From Chloroflexota bacterium (GTDB lineage Bacteria > Chloroflexota > Ktedonobacteria > Ktedonobacterales > Ktedonobacteraceae), in NCBI GenBank assembly GCA_005879655.1, contig VBJK01000126.1, forward strand, positions 1 through 31,338: a DNA stretch of 31,338 nucleotides. The letters are read 5' to 3'. This document shows, one piece after another, positions 1 to 7,052 of the stretch. The notes beneath the pieces were generated by a model. It did not search any database. It saw only the letters and a list, made by a program, of their open reading frames with translations, and had not been told where the DNA came from. The position numbers and the translations under genes were made by a program. How positions within the stretch are numbered: position 1 is the first letter of the stretch; the number at the start of each line of letters is the position of its first letter.

Positions 1-561
1 CTCTGGCTTTTACTTTCTACTGGCATTCGTCTTTCTGAGTTGTGCGGTTTGCGTTTTTGTGATCTTGATTGGGATAAGGGAATGGTTTATGTAAGAGGTA
101 AAGGTGCAAAAGAGCGCAAGGTGCCTATGGGTTCAGTTGCACGTCAGCATCTTAACACTTATATCGTGTATTGGCGGGGTAAGCCTGAGAGTTCTGATGA
201 GGCGGTTTTTCTCAGTGTCTTTGGCAAGCCATTTACTTCATGTGTTGTTAAGCAGTTGTTCGCTCGCTTGAAGCGTATAGCTGGCATCACGGACAAGAGG
301 GTGAGCGCTCATACTTGCCGCCACTGGTTCGCCGTGAATTGTATTAAAAATGGTATGCCTAGCACGGTGCTTCAGGGTTTGCTGGGCCATGAGGAGCTGA
401 AAATGATTAATACGTATGTCCGTTTGGCTGAGCAGGATAACCGAGATTTGTATACTCGTTTTTCTCCTGTTGATAGGTTAGAGATGCATACAACAGCGAA
501 GGATAAGCGGAAGCAAGCTAGAGATTGGCGTAACTCTAGGAAAAAGTCAAATGAGGGCTAG
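1..561 (+). CDS. Tyrosine recombinase/integrase, C-terminal catalytic part (5' end outside window)
   Basis: The frame is open from base 1, so the gene begins upstream and only about 186 C-terminal residues are visible. They form the catalytic domain of a XerC/XerD-type tyrosine recombinase, which cuts and rejoins DNA through a 3'-phosphotyrosine. The active-site set is complete, numbered from the first visible codon: Arg10 in STGIRLSEL, Lys37 in GKGAKERK, His104 and Arg107 in SAHTCRH, His130 in LLGHEE and the nucleophile Tyr139 in INTYVR. The tail after the tyrosine is longer than in XerC/D and rich in Lys, Arg and Glu. It could be a phage- or island-type integrase rather than the housekeeping dif recombinase. 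The next gene begins about 370 bp on, so no operon with pst is implied. Confidence 0.93.
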   Translation, partial: LWLLLSTGIRLSELCGLRFCDLDWDKGMVYVRGKGAKERKVPMGSVARQHLNTYIVYWRGKPESSDEAVFLSVFGKPFTSCVVKQLFARLKRIAGITDKRVSAHTCRHWFAVNCIKNGMPSTVLQGLLGHEELKMINTYVRLAEQDNRDLYTRFSPVDRLEMHTTAKDKRKQARDWRNSRKKSNEG

Positions 562-595
562 GGTAGCTCACGGTACTTAAAGTATGTCAACAGTC

Positions 596-627
596 CTTAA
601 ATTCCTTGGGGGGTTTTAGGAATTAAG
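596..627. repeat. Imperfect hairpin after the recombinase gene
   Basis: The arms at 596-606 and 618-627 are complementary apart from one bulged base and enclose a GT-rich loop. It lies 35 bp behind the recombinase stop. It may be part of a terminator or of an attachment site; nothing in the sequence decides between these. Confidence 0.35.
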
Positions 628-642
628 TTATATCAATGGCCG

Positions 643-682
643 ATAAGCTCGACAGTTATGGTAGAGTAGCTGTCGAGCTTAT
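643..682. terminator. Hairpin with 13-bp perfect stem between recombinase and pstS
   Basis: The arms ATAAGCTCGACAG (643-655) and CTGTCGAGCTTAT (670-682) pair perfectly around a 14-nt loop. A short T-containing stretch follows (gcttttat). This is a reasonable factor-independent terminator for the recombinase, though the T-tract is weak. The remainder of the 562-935 gap holds the TTAAC repeats listed separately and no gene that I can see. Confidence 0.5.
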
Positions 683-737
683 GCTTTTATAAGTTGGCTT
701 CAGGGGCGGTTTTTCCAGCAAGCACTCACTGATTGTG

Positions 738-815
738 TTAACTTCCATTAACGGCAGAAGTGTATTGAGAGGGGAGTTTAATTGAGCCTTAACATATCCA
801 TAAAGCATAGTTAAC
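738..815 (+). promoter_or_regulatory. Phased TTAAC repeats, candidate Pho box upstream of pstS
   Basis: TTAAC occurs at 738, 748, 789 and 811, and TTAAT at 778. The first pair is 10 bp apart, and 778, 789 and 811 fall on an 11-bp grid. PhoP/PhoB-type response regulators of phosphate starvation bind direct repeats with 10-11 bp phasing (TTAACA-like in Bacillus). The position, 120-200 bp ahead of the pstS start at 936, fits such a site. Binding is inferred; no phoR/phoP genes lie in the window. Confidence 0.45.
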
Positions 816-935
816 ATGGCCGTGATACGTTATCAATGCGACAACAAGCCAAAGCAACAAGAAAGCTTCGGCAAGGGAATCGCAAATGGGTATCTTCTAT
901 TATTAGAAAATTTCGCCTTGGGAGAAGGAGAAATC

Positions 936-1877
936 ATGTTAAAAAAATCGCGCCTCGTTCTTATTGTCTTGCTGACAGTAGCGCTCAGCCTCATTATTTC
1001 CGCTTGTGGTGGCAGTGACTCCACAGGCCCCACCAGCACTAATACTCCATCTACTCAATCGAGTACACTTGGTACGCCAAGCACGTATACTTGCGTGAAG
1101 AGCACTATCACGGCTAGCGGTTCCACCGCACTGGCTCCATTGGTGCAAGACGTAGCCAAGAAATATCAAGCTAAGTGCGCTGGCTCAAGCATTACAGTGA
1201 ACCTGGGTGGTAGTAAGACCGGTCTCGCCAATGTTGAGGCAGGCACGTCAGACATCGGCAACTCCGATGTTTATGCAGACAAAAAGACACTGGCCGATCT
1301 GGTTGATCATCAAGTAGCAGTTGTCCCATTCGCTCTCATCATCAACGCAAACGCTGGTGTGAAGGGTCTAACCACAGCTCAGATCAAAGACATCTACAGC
1401 GGCAAAGCCACCAACTGGAAAGATGTCGGTGGCCCTGACAAGAAGATCATCGTCGTCAGCCGCCCGGCCAGCTCTGGTACACGTGCCACTTTCGAGCAGT
1501 ATATCCTTGGTGGTCCTGAGACGATCAGCGGCCCCACGAATCTAACTAACGATAGTACTGGCGTTGTTATCCAGAACGTAGCCCAGAACGATGGGGCTAT
1601 CGGTTACGCTGCTACCTTCCCTGCTCACAAGAATACAGGTGTAGTTGTCATCACCATTGATAATTACGCCCCTACTGCCGACTTGGTGAAAAACAACACC
1701 TACAAATTCTGGAGTATCGAGCACATGTATACTAAGGGCAAGCCAAAAGATCTGGCACAAGCCCTCATCGATTACATGAGCAGCTCTGACGGCAAAGCTT
1801 CCGCTACCAGCAATGGTTTCGTCGCCACCAGCGATATGGACCCAGCAGCCATAACAGCTCATCAGCCAAAGAGCTAG
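936..1877 (+). CDS. pstS: Phosphate ABC transporter, substrate-binding lipoprotein PstS
   Basis: This is the extracytoplasmic phosphate receptor of the Pst importer. The chosen ATG at 936 follows a strong ribosome site (GGAGAAGGAG at 921-930) and gives 313 residues. An upstream start at 816 would bury the signal peptide. The N-terminus is a lipoprotein signal: two lysines, a hydrophobic stretch, then a lipobox ending IISAC, followed by a Ser/Thr-rich linker. The mature part has the PBP-like II fold signatures of PstS: ASGSTAL near the beginning of the domain, GGSKTGL, and RPASSGTR, whose Ser/Gly/Thr/Arg contact phosphate in characterised homologues. It is first in the order pstS-pstC-pstA-pstB and is likely induced by phosphate limitation through the phased repeats upstream. 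Confidence 0.96.
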   Translation: MLKKSRLVLIVLLTVALSLIISACGGSDSTGPTSTNTPSTQSSTLGTPSTYTCVKSTITASGSTALAPLVQDVAKKYQAKCAGSSITVNLGGSKTGLANVEAGTSDIGNSDVYADKKTLADLVDHQVAVVPFALIINANAGVKGLTTAQIKDIYSGKATNWKDVGGPDKKIIVVSRPASSGTRATFEQYILGGPETISGPTNLTNDSTGVVIQNVAQNDGAIGYAATFPAHKNTGVVVITIDNYAPTADLVKNNTYKFWSIEHMYTKGKPKDLAQALIDYMSSSDGKASATSNGFVATSDMDPAAITAHQPKS

Positions 1878-1962
1878 TCCTTAAACATTAGCAACAGTGC
1901 GCTGCGTCCTCTCAACTGTTACAGAGTGGGCGTAGCGTCCTGATTGAAGAAGGAGGAGATTA

Positions 1963-2886
1963 GTGCAGCAACATTTGCAACGGTCACGAATCTCTGATCG
2001 CGTCGCTCGGCTAGTTTTTTTCTTCTGTGCAATCCTACTGATCGCAGTGATACTCAGTGTCATCGTATTTATCGGTTCCAAGGCATTGCTGATCTTCTTT
2101 GAGGGTGTGAATGCACCAACATTCTTCACCAACACGAAGTGGGACCCTACAGGAAGTAGTGGCACAGTAAGCTTTGGCGCTGGTGGTCTGATCCTGGGTT
2201 CGGTGGTGACAACTGCGTTAGCAGTGATTATTGTCACCCCACTCGCTATTGGAACAGCCGTCTTCTTTACGGAACTGGCCCCCAAAAGCGTTGTCACCTT
2301 TTTACAGCCGCTGATTGAAATCTTTACAGGGATGCCCTCGGTTGTTATCGGCTTTTTAGGTCTCATCGTACTAGTCCCCTTCTTACAGAAGGCATCCTCT
2401 CCCATCACCGGCGGCCTAGTCACCGGCGGATACGGTTGGGGAGCAGCCACGCTGGTACTGGTCGCCATGATTCTACCCACAGTGATCAGCGTCTCCATTG
2501 ATGCTTTGCGGGCCGTCCCCGGTAGCGTACGCGAAGCAAGTTTTGCCCTTGGCTCAACTCGTTGGCAGATGATGAGTAGAGCAGTGATCCCTGCCGCCGC
2601 AGCAGGATTGGGCACGGCGGTCGTGTTGGGCATGGCGCGTGCCATTGGCGAAACCCTGGCGGTTGCCATTGTCTTAGGAGGCAAATCACTTCCGACCAAC
2701 CTCCTTACGTTAGCCGTCTTCTTCCAGCCTAATGTCAATATGACCATGCTAATAGCACAAGATTTTGGCGAAACCGCTGGCACTGCACAAAATGCATATT
2801 GGACGCTGGCCTTTGTCCTGCTTACCATCTCGTTCCTGTTTATCTGCATCAGCCGCTACCTAGCAAACAGGAGTGTCTATAAATGA
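1963..2886 (+). CDS. pstC: Phosphate ABC transporter permease PstC
   Basis: This is the first of the two membrane channel subunits for phosphate uptake. The GTG at 1963 is preceded by AGGAGGAG (1951-1958), which decides the start; the product has 307 residues. About six hydrophobic helices are visible, the first near residues 18-45. The ABC-permease cytoplasmic coupling (EAA-type) loop reads REASFALGSTRWQ and is followed by RAIGETLAV, a stretch conserved in PstC. The stop codon overlaps the pstA start by four bases (ATGA at 2883-2886), so translation is probably coupled. PstC and PstA have related folds; the position directly after pstS and the IGETLA motif favour PstC here. Confidence 0.95.
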   Translation: MQQHLQRSRISDRVARLVFFFCAILLIAVILSVIVFIGSKALLIFFEGVNAPTFFTNTKWDPTGSSGTVSFGAGGLILGSVVTTALAVIIVTPLAIGTAVFFTELAPKSVVTFLQPLIEIFTGMPSVVIGFLGLIVLVPFLQKASSPITGGLVTGGYGWGAATLVLVAMILPTVISVSIDALRAVPGSVREASFALGSTRWQMMSRAVIPAAAAGLGTAVVLGMARAIGETLAVAIVLGGKSLPTNLLTLAVFFQPNVNMTMLIAQDFGETAGTAQNAYWTLAFVLLTISFLFICISRYLANRSVYK

Positions 2887-3821
2887 GTATACATCAAGGG
2901 CTTTCTCAGCCATCACTCTCAGAACGGGACCGCGCACAAGTAGCAGCACTGACGCGTCTTACACGCAGACTGCATATCAGCAACGCCATCGCTTCCAGCA
3001 TCCTTTGGCTCATTGCTGGCCTGGTGACACTCATCTTTGTGTCTATTATTGTCAAGCTGCTGATTGATGGTGCACCATCGCTGATAAGCGTCTCTTTTTA
3101 CGGTACTGGTCCCGAAGGTATCGCCAAAGAACTGTTCAACACGTTTTACATTCTTATACTAGCCGAATTATTCTTGTTTCCCATCTCCCTGGCCGCGGCT
3201 ATCTACCTGATCGAGTATACGCCGCAGGGACGACTAGTAACTACGATTCACTTTGCAGCAGAAACGCTAGCTGGTGTACCCTCGCTCGTACTGGGCATGT
3301 TTGGCTTTTTAGCCTTTGGGGTCTATGCACATATGGGAACTAGCCGTCTCGCTGGCGCATTGACTTTGTTGTGTTTAAATCTACCATTAGCTTTGCGGCT
3401 CTTTGAAGATGCCCTCGTCGCTGTGCCACGTGAATTGCGTGAAGGTGGCCTCGCGCTTGGCGCTACCAAGTGGCGTACTATCCGCACGGTCGTGCTACCT
3501 TCGGCTCTGCCTGGCTTAGTGACTGGTCTTATTCTCACGGCTGGCAAGATTACTGGCGAAGCAGCAGCTCTGCTCTTCACGATGGGACTCTTCAATCCAG
3601 CCAATGTCTTTGATCTAAACCCACTCATTGCCAGTGACACTCTCACGACCCGCCTCTACTACATTACTGGTCAAGGTGTGGGCACCACTGGTCTGTCTTC
3701 CGCACAGGAAACAGCGCTTGCAGCTGGCATAGCGGCGGTATTGATCCTCCTGCTGTTACTCATCAATGTCAGTGCTCGTATCATCGGTCGTAGTATTCAA
3801 CACAAAATTACGGCAGCCTAA
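2883..3821 (+). CDS. pstA: Phosphate ABC transporter permease PstA
   Basis: This is the second membrane subunit of the Pst importer, 312 residues. Its ATG overlaps the pstC stop by four bases. A cytoplasmic N-terminus of about 40 residues is followed by multiple transmembrane segments. The coupling loop is LREGGLALGATKWRTI and is followed by the PstA-type stretch KITGEAA. A long periplasmic loop near the C-terminus precedes the last helix, a feature common in PstA proteins. It forms the permease heterodimer with PstC and is energised by PstB. Confidence 0.95.
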   Translation: MSIHQGLSQPSLSERDRAQVAALTRLTRRLHISNAIASSILWLIAGLVTLIFVSIIVKLLIDGAPSLISVSFYGTGPEGIAKELFNTFYILILAELFLFPISLAAAIYLIEYTPQGRLVTTIHFAAETLAGVPSLVLGMFGFLAFGVYAHMGTSRLAGALTLLCLNLPLALRLFEDALVAVPRELREGGLALGATKWRTIRTVVLPSALPGLVTGLILTAGKITGEAAALLFTMGLFNPANVFDLNPLIASDTLTTRLYYITGQGVGTTGLSSAQETALAAGIAAVLILLLLLINVSARIIGRSIQHKITAA

Positions 3822-3851
3822 AACATCATGAATAGAGGCAAACGCACAGGA

Positions 3852-3872
3852 AAGCGCACTTCCCGTGCGCTT
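3852..3872 (+). repeat. Short hairpin between pstA and the next small gene
   Basis: AAGCGCAC (3852-3859) and GTGCGCTT (3865-3872) form an 8-bp stem with a 5-nt loop. There is no T-run behind it. It sits about 30 bp after the pstA stop and just before the ribosome site of the next small gene. It could be an mRNA-stability or processing element setting expression of the genes behind it. Confidence 0.4.
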
Positions 3873-3896
3873 GACGGAAGCGAGGATGATTCAATC

Positions 3897-4121
3897 ATGA
3901 CTACTCAAGCAGATACATACAGTAACGTCAATACGGTGCTTCCAGAAGGAGCTAGCATTTTCTCTCGTAAAGTTGCACGTAGTGGTCACATCTCGTATGA
4001 AGGTCGCCCATACTTTATCAGCAAAGCACTCGCAGGACGCTACATACGGCTCGTTGTACTAGGAGATCGGCTCATCATCGATGCATCTATTCCTTTGCAT
4101 AAAGAATATCCTTTGCTATAG
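3897..4121 (+). CDS. Small protein with transposase-C-terminus-like beta-barrel segment, inside the pst operon
   Basis: The product has 74 residues from the ATG at 3897, which has a GA-rich ribosome site (GGAAGCGAGGATG) just before it. A longer reading from 3828 has no ribosome site and would translate through the hairpin. The second half contains SGHISYEGRPYFISKALAGR followed by LVVLGDRLIID. This resembles the small beta-barrel at the end of IS481/Mu-type transposases (pattern G-x-I-S-Y-x-G-R-x-Y-x-x-x-x-A-L-A-G). No catalytic DDE core is present, so it is not a transposase. It may be a domesticated fragment, and its place between pstA and pstB suggests co-expression under phosphate control. 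The function is unknown. Confidence 0.7.
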   Translation: MTTQADTYSNVNTVLPEGASIFSRKVARSGHISYEGRPYFISKALAGRYIRLVVLGDRLIIDASIPLHKEYPLL

Positions 4122-4154
4122 AATGACCCAACAAGCTATAAAAGGAGTGCTACC

Positions 4155-5078
4155 ATGAACCTAGAGCGATATCACCTCGATCAGACAGAACCGACGCAAC
4201 AAGACCTGCCTCTACAAGCCGATGAGAACCCGGCAGGTAGCGCTATAGAACAAGAACTTGCCAAAAAAGATGCCTCATCAGAGCATATGGGGAGCTTCGA
4301 CCCACGTAAAACGTTGAAGGCAGACGCGCAGGCGAAGATTAATATTAAGAACGCCAATTTTTTCTATGGAGCCAAGCAGGCACTTTACGATGTCTCTATG
4401 CCGGTGCGCGAGAGACAGGTGACTGCACTCATTGGACCTTCCGGCTGTGGCAAATCGACCTTCCTGCGCACGCTCAACCGCATGAATGATCTGATCGCCA
4501 ATACACGCGTCAATGGCGAGGCGACCTTCGATGGCGAGAACATCTATAGCAAAAACACCGATGTGGTCCTGCTACGTCAGCGCATTGGTATGGTCTTCCA
4601 GCGTCCGAATCCATTTCCCAAGTCGATCTTTGAAAACGTGGCCTATGGCCTGCATGTCCAGGGAAAATCAAAATCCTATATAAAAGATATGGTTGAGAAA
4701 AGTCTGCGTGAAGCCGTCCTGTGGGAAGAAGTGAAAGATCGCTTATATCACTCAGCACTTGGTCTCTCCGGTGGACAACAACAGCGCCTGTGTATTGCAC
4801 GCGCCCTGGCTGTACGCCCGGAAATCCTGCTCATGGACGAGCCATGTTCCGCCCTCGATCCTATCGCTACCTTGAAAATTGAAGAGTTAATCACCGAACT
4901 GGTGAAAGACTATACCATCGTTATTGTCACCCACAATATGCAGCAGGCCGGTCGTGTTTCCCATTATACTGGCTTTTTCTTGAGCGGTAAACTCATTGAG
5001 TATGGCACAACGACAGACATTTTTGGACGACCCAAGAAGAAAGAGACAGAAGACTATATTAGCGGACGCTTCGGTTGA
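4155..5078 (+). CDS. pstB: Phosphate ABC transporter ATP-binding protein PstB
   Basis: This ATPase drives phosphate import through PstC/PstA. It has 307 residues; the family norm is about 250-260, and the excess is an acidic, Gln-rich N-terminal extension of about 55 residues before the first beta strand ([12 protein letters not shown]). The ABC set is complete: Walker [11 protein letters not shown]-loop [12 protein letters not shown], signature LSGGQQQRL, Walker [14 protein letters not shown] and the H-loop THNMQQAGR. The QRPNPFP stretch and the GRFG ending are typical of PstB. The ATG at 4155 follows AAAAGGAGTG. The gene ends the operon, with an intrinsic terminator at 5144-5180. PhoU, often encoded next, is absent. 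Confidence 0.96.
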   Translation: MNLERYHLDQTEPTQQDLPLQADENPAGSAIEQELAKKDASSEHMGSFDPRKTLKADAQAKINIKNANFFYGAKQALYDVSMPVRERQVTALIGPSGCGKSTFLRTLNRMNDLIANTRVNGEATFDGENIYSKNTDVVLLRQRIGMVFQRPNPFPKSIFENVAYGLHVQGKSKSYIKDMVEKSLREAVLWEEVKDRLYHSALGLSGGQQQRLCIARALAVRPEILLMDEPCSALDPIATLKIEELITELVKDYTIVIVTHNMQQAGRVSHYTGFFLSGKLIEYGTTTDIFGRPKKKETEDYISGRFG

Positions 5079-5143
5079 TCATTGGTTGAAAGCGAGACCT
5101 TGCACACATGCTAAGTTCATGCGTAAAAATGGTGCTTTATGCT

Positions 5144-5180
5144 GAGAGGGTTCCTTCTACGAATCCTCTCTTCTTTTCTC
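5144..5180 (+). terminator. Intrinsic terminator of the pst operon
   Basis: A 10-bp stem (5144-5153 with 5161-5170, including one G-T pair) has a 7-nt loop and is followed by the T-rich tract ttcttttctc. It lies about 65 bp behind the pstB stop and ends just before the stop of the convergent crotonase-family gene. Confidence 0.75.
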
Positions 5181-5183
5181 TGC

Positions 5184-5777
5184 TCAAGCTCGTGCGCCAA
5201 GCGCGGCCAGCATCACCAGCAACTCTTCTGTATCCGACAAGAAACGCCGCTTCGCTAAGACCTGATGCACCAACCCTAAACGAAATGCCTCCTGAGCACT
5301 GAGTGTCTCTCCACTTTCCATCAGCTGCACAGTCTTCTCTTGTCCGACCAGCGCTGGCAGACAGCGGGAAACGGCAGAAGGAAAGACTTTCCCATTGGCC
5401 GCCGCCAAGCGAAAGCGAGCATCCTCACGAGCAATGATGGTGTCACACAGCGCCGCCAACTCACAACCCGCACCAAAGGCATGGCCTTTGACCAGCGCAA
5501 CTGTGGCAATAGAACGCGCTCTCAACTTCGCCAAAGCTTCATCGGCGTTACGAGCGGCCTTCGCTAAGGCGTCTCGTTGTTCAGCTGTATCATCTAGTAG
5601 CTCAACGCCCGTACAAAAAGCCTGTTCGCCCATACCTGTAAATACCACCAGACGCGGAGCTTCGCGCAGCGATTTATACATTGCTATCGTGAGCCGCTCT
5701 AACACATCAACGGTTAGAGCATTCAATGGAGGTCGATCAAGAATTAGCCAGAGAACGTCTTTATGAATGCCTAGCAT
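5184..5777 (-). CDS. Short enoyl-CoA hydratase/isomerase (crotonase) family protein
   Basis: The product has 197 residues with a crotonase fold. It begins with LWLILDRPPLNALT (the usual first strand and RPP-N-AL motif). It contains the oxyanion-hole segment QAFCTGVELLD, the helix motif KGHAFGAGCELAALCD (second oxyanion-hole Gly), and LGLVHQVL near the end. Family members act on acyl-CoA thioesters and are usually 255-270 residues. This one stops right after the LVHQVL strand, so the C-terminal helices used for trimer packing and lid formation are mostly missing. The ATG at 5777 is preceded by a weak site (tggaaaag). It may be a genuine short variant or a truncated gene. No other acyl-CoA gene is nearby, so the substrate cannot be told. 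Confidence 0.85.
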   Translation of the reverse strand: MLGIHKDVLWLILDRPPLNALTVDVLERLTIAMYKSLREAPRLVVFTGMGEQAFCTGVELLDDTAEQRDALAKAARNADEALAKLRARSIATVALVKGHAFGAGCELAALCDTIIAREDARFRLAAANGKVFPSAVSRCLPALVGQEKTVQLMESGETLSAQEAFRLGLVHQVLAKRRFLSDTEELLVMLAALGARA

Positions 5778-5986
5778 GTCTTTTCCAGTTATTCGTTAAC
5801 TTCTATCTTTGCACCAGTCCCCATCCTGCTTGTAGAGTAACATGCTCAGCATTAGTTCGTCAAGGGAGCAGAGCTAACGAACTTGGCCCCTGGCAACAAC
5901 AACAACTGCATACCTTCTTAGCAGGAAATCTATCTGGCTAGGTGGGACTGACCGCCCTAATGGATGAGAAACGTTGTTACTGTTAG
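5778..5986. other. Intergenic stretch without recognisable gene
   Basis: This lies between the start of the crotonase-family gene and the terminator behind the TPR gene. A 7-bp inverted repeat (AGTTCGT/ACGAACT) lies around 5853-5883. No convincing reading frame was seen. The promoter of the crotonase gene should lie here. Confidence 0.4.
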
Positions 5987-6017
5987 AAAAGCTCCTCCAG
6001 GCTCTGGAAGAGCTTTT
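5987..6017. terminator. Probable bidirectional terminator, 14-bp stem
   Basis: The arms at 5987-6000 and 6004-6017 pair with one mismatch around a 3-nt loop. They begin with AAAA and end with TTTT, so either strand gives a hairpin followed by a U-run. It lies about 37 bp behind the stop of the minus-strand TPR reading frame and would end its transcription. Confidence 0.75.
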
Positions 6018-6053
6018 TCATTGTTATGGCATGACTCTGTGTCAAGCTACTTC

Positions 6054-7052
6054 CTACCCCTTCACTCCCAGGCGAGCAAACGTGGCCCGCGCACTATCCA
6101 GCAACGCCTGTCCACGCGCCTCATCACCTGCCTGCCCGCGATGATAATAGAACAAACCATATGCCTCCTCTGTACGCGCATATTCCAGCGTATCGCCAAG
6201 CGCCGCTAAGCCAGCTAGCGACTGCTCAAAATAGGGTTGGGCCTCCTCAAAATGGCGTTGAGCGTGCAAAATACGACCCTGCACACGCTGTCCTATCGCA
6301 GGCAACTGTCGATACTGTTGCGCTTGCCCCAGTTGCATAGACTGATCAAGGTAGCGTTGAGCACTGGCGAAGCGTCCAGCCTGAAAATGAGCCTTCGCAG
6401 CCTGTAACAACAAATAGGGATAGACCATTGAGGTCTCACCATTCTTCTCCACCAGCTGCAACGCCTCAGTAATGTAGTGAATGGCACGCTCCCACTTCTC
6501 TTGCCAACCAGCCGAGACACTATGGCTCCATAAGACACGCGACTGAAGATCCACATCATGCAGCATCCCTGCAATGGCTACTGCCTTATCCGCGAACTCC
6601 TCGGCCTCATCCCAATGTCCCTGCTGAATGACGAGGAAGGCCAGCACCAGATATGCCCAGCCTTGCGCGCCAACCGCATTATGCCGCTGTGCCTTCTCCA
6701 ATGTATCGCGCGCAGTCTGAAAGCCCTCTGCGATGCGTCCCATCAACATATAAGCCCATGCAGCCGAATACGTCATCATGGGTTCCCAGGCATAACGATG
6801 CGTGCGCCGACAGACATCTGCGGCACGTAATGCATTCTCTAACATGCTAGTAGGCGTATCCGCAAGAAAACAGTACCAGCTCCTGGCCCACAGACTGACT
6901 ACCGAGATGAAGAGATCATCCCCCCCCATCGTGGCATGTAACTCGTCAGCACGCTGAAGCTGCTTCAGCGCGGTCACTGTATCACCTAGATTAACCGAGG
7001 CCAGACCCCATTGGACATATGCCTTGGCCAGCAGACGCGTCTCACCTCGCAT
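6054..7052 (-). pseudogene. Detached TPR C-terminal part of the BTAD/AAA regulator (frameshifted)
   Basis: This frame carries a run of tetratricopeptide-type helical pairs such as LLAKAYVQWGLASVNLGD, GWAYLVLAFLVIQQGHWDEA and RVQGRILHAQRHFEEAQPYF, and ends ATFARLGVKG. It continues the superhelix of the reading frame upstream (7042-9666) but in another register. The first ATG with a plausible site is at 7052, and the two frames overlap by 11 bases. The upstream frame ends after helix A of a TPR (HWQGRDSDA), and this one starts at helix A of the next (ETRLLAKAYVQWG), so one helix B seems lost. This points to a frameshift with a small deletion in a once-continuous gene of about 1200 codons. Separate translation by coupling at the 7042-7052 overlap is possible, giving two interacting polypeptides. 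Confidence 0.75.

Noticed and set aside
816..935. Longer PstS start at 816
   Set aside because: It would put 40 polar residues before the lipoprotein signal peptide. The strong ribosome site fits only the ATG at 936.
1881..2849. 322-codon open frame on the minus strand opposite pstC
   Set aside because: It lies entirely antisense to a well-supported permease gene. Its composition is the Thr/Ala/Pro/Ser-rich kind expected from a shadow frame, and it has no recognisable motif.
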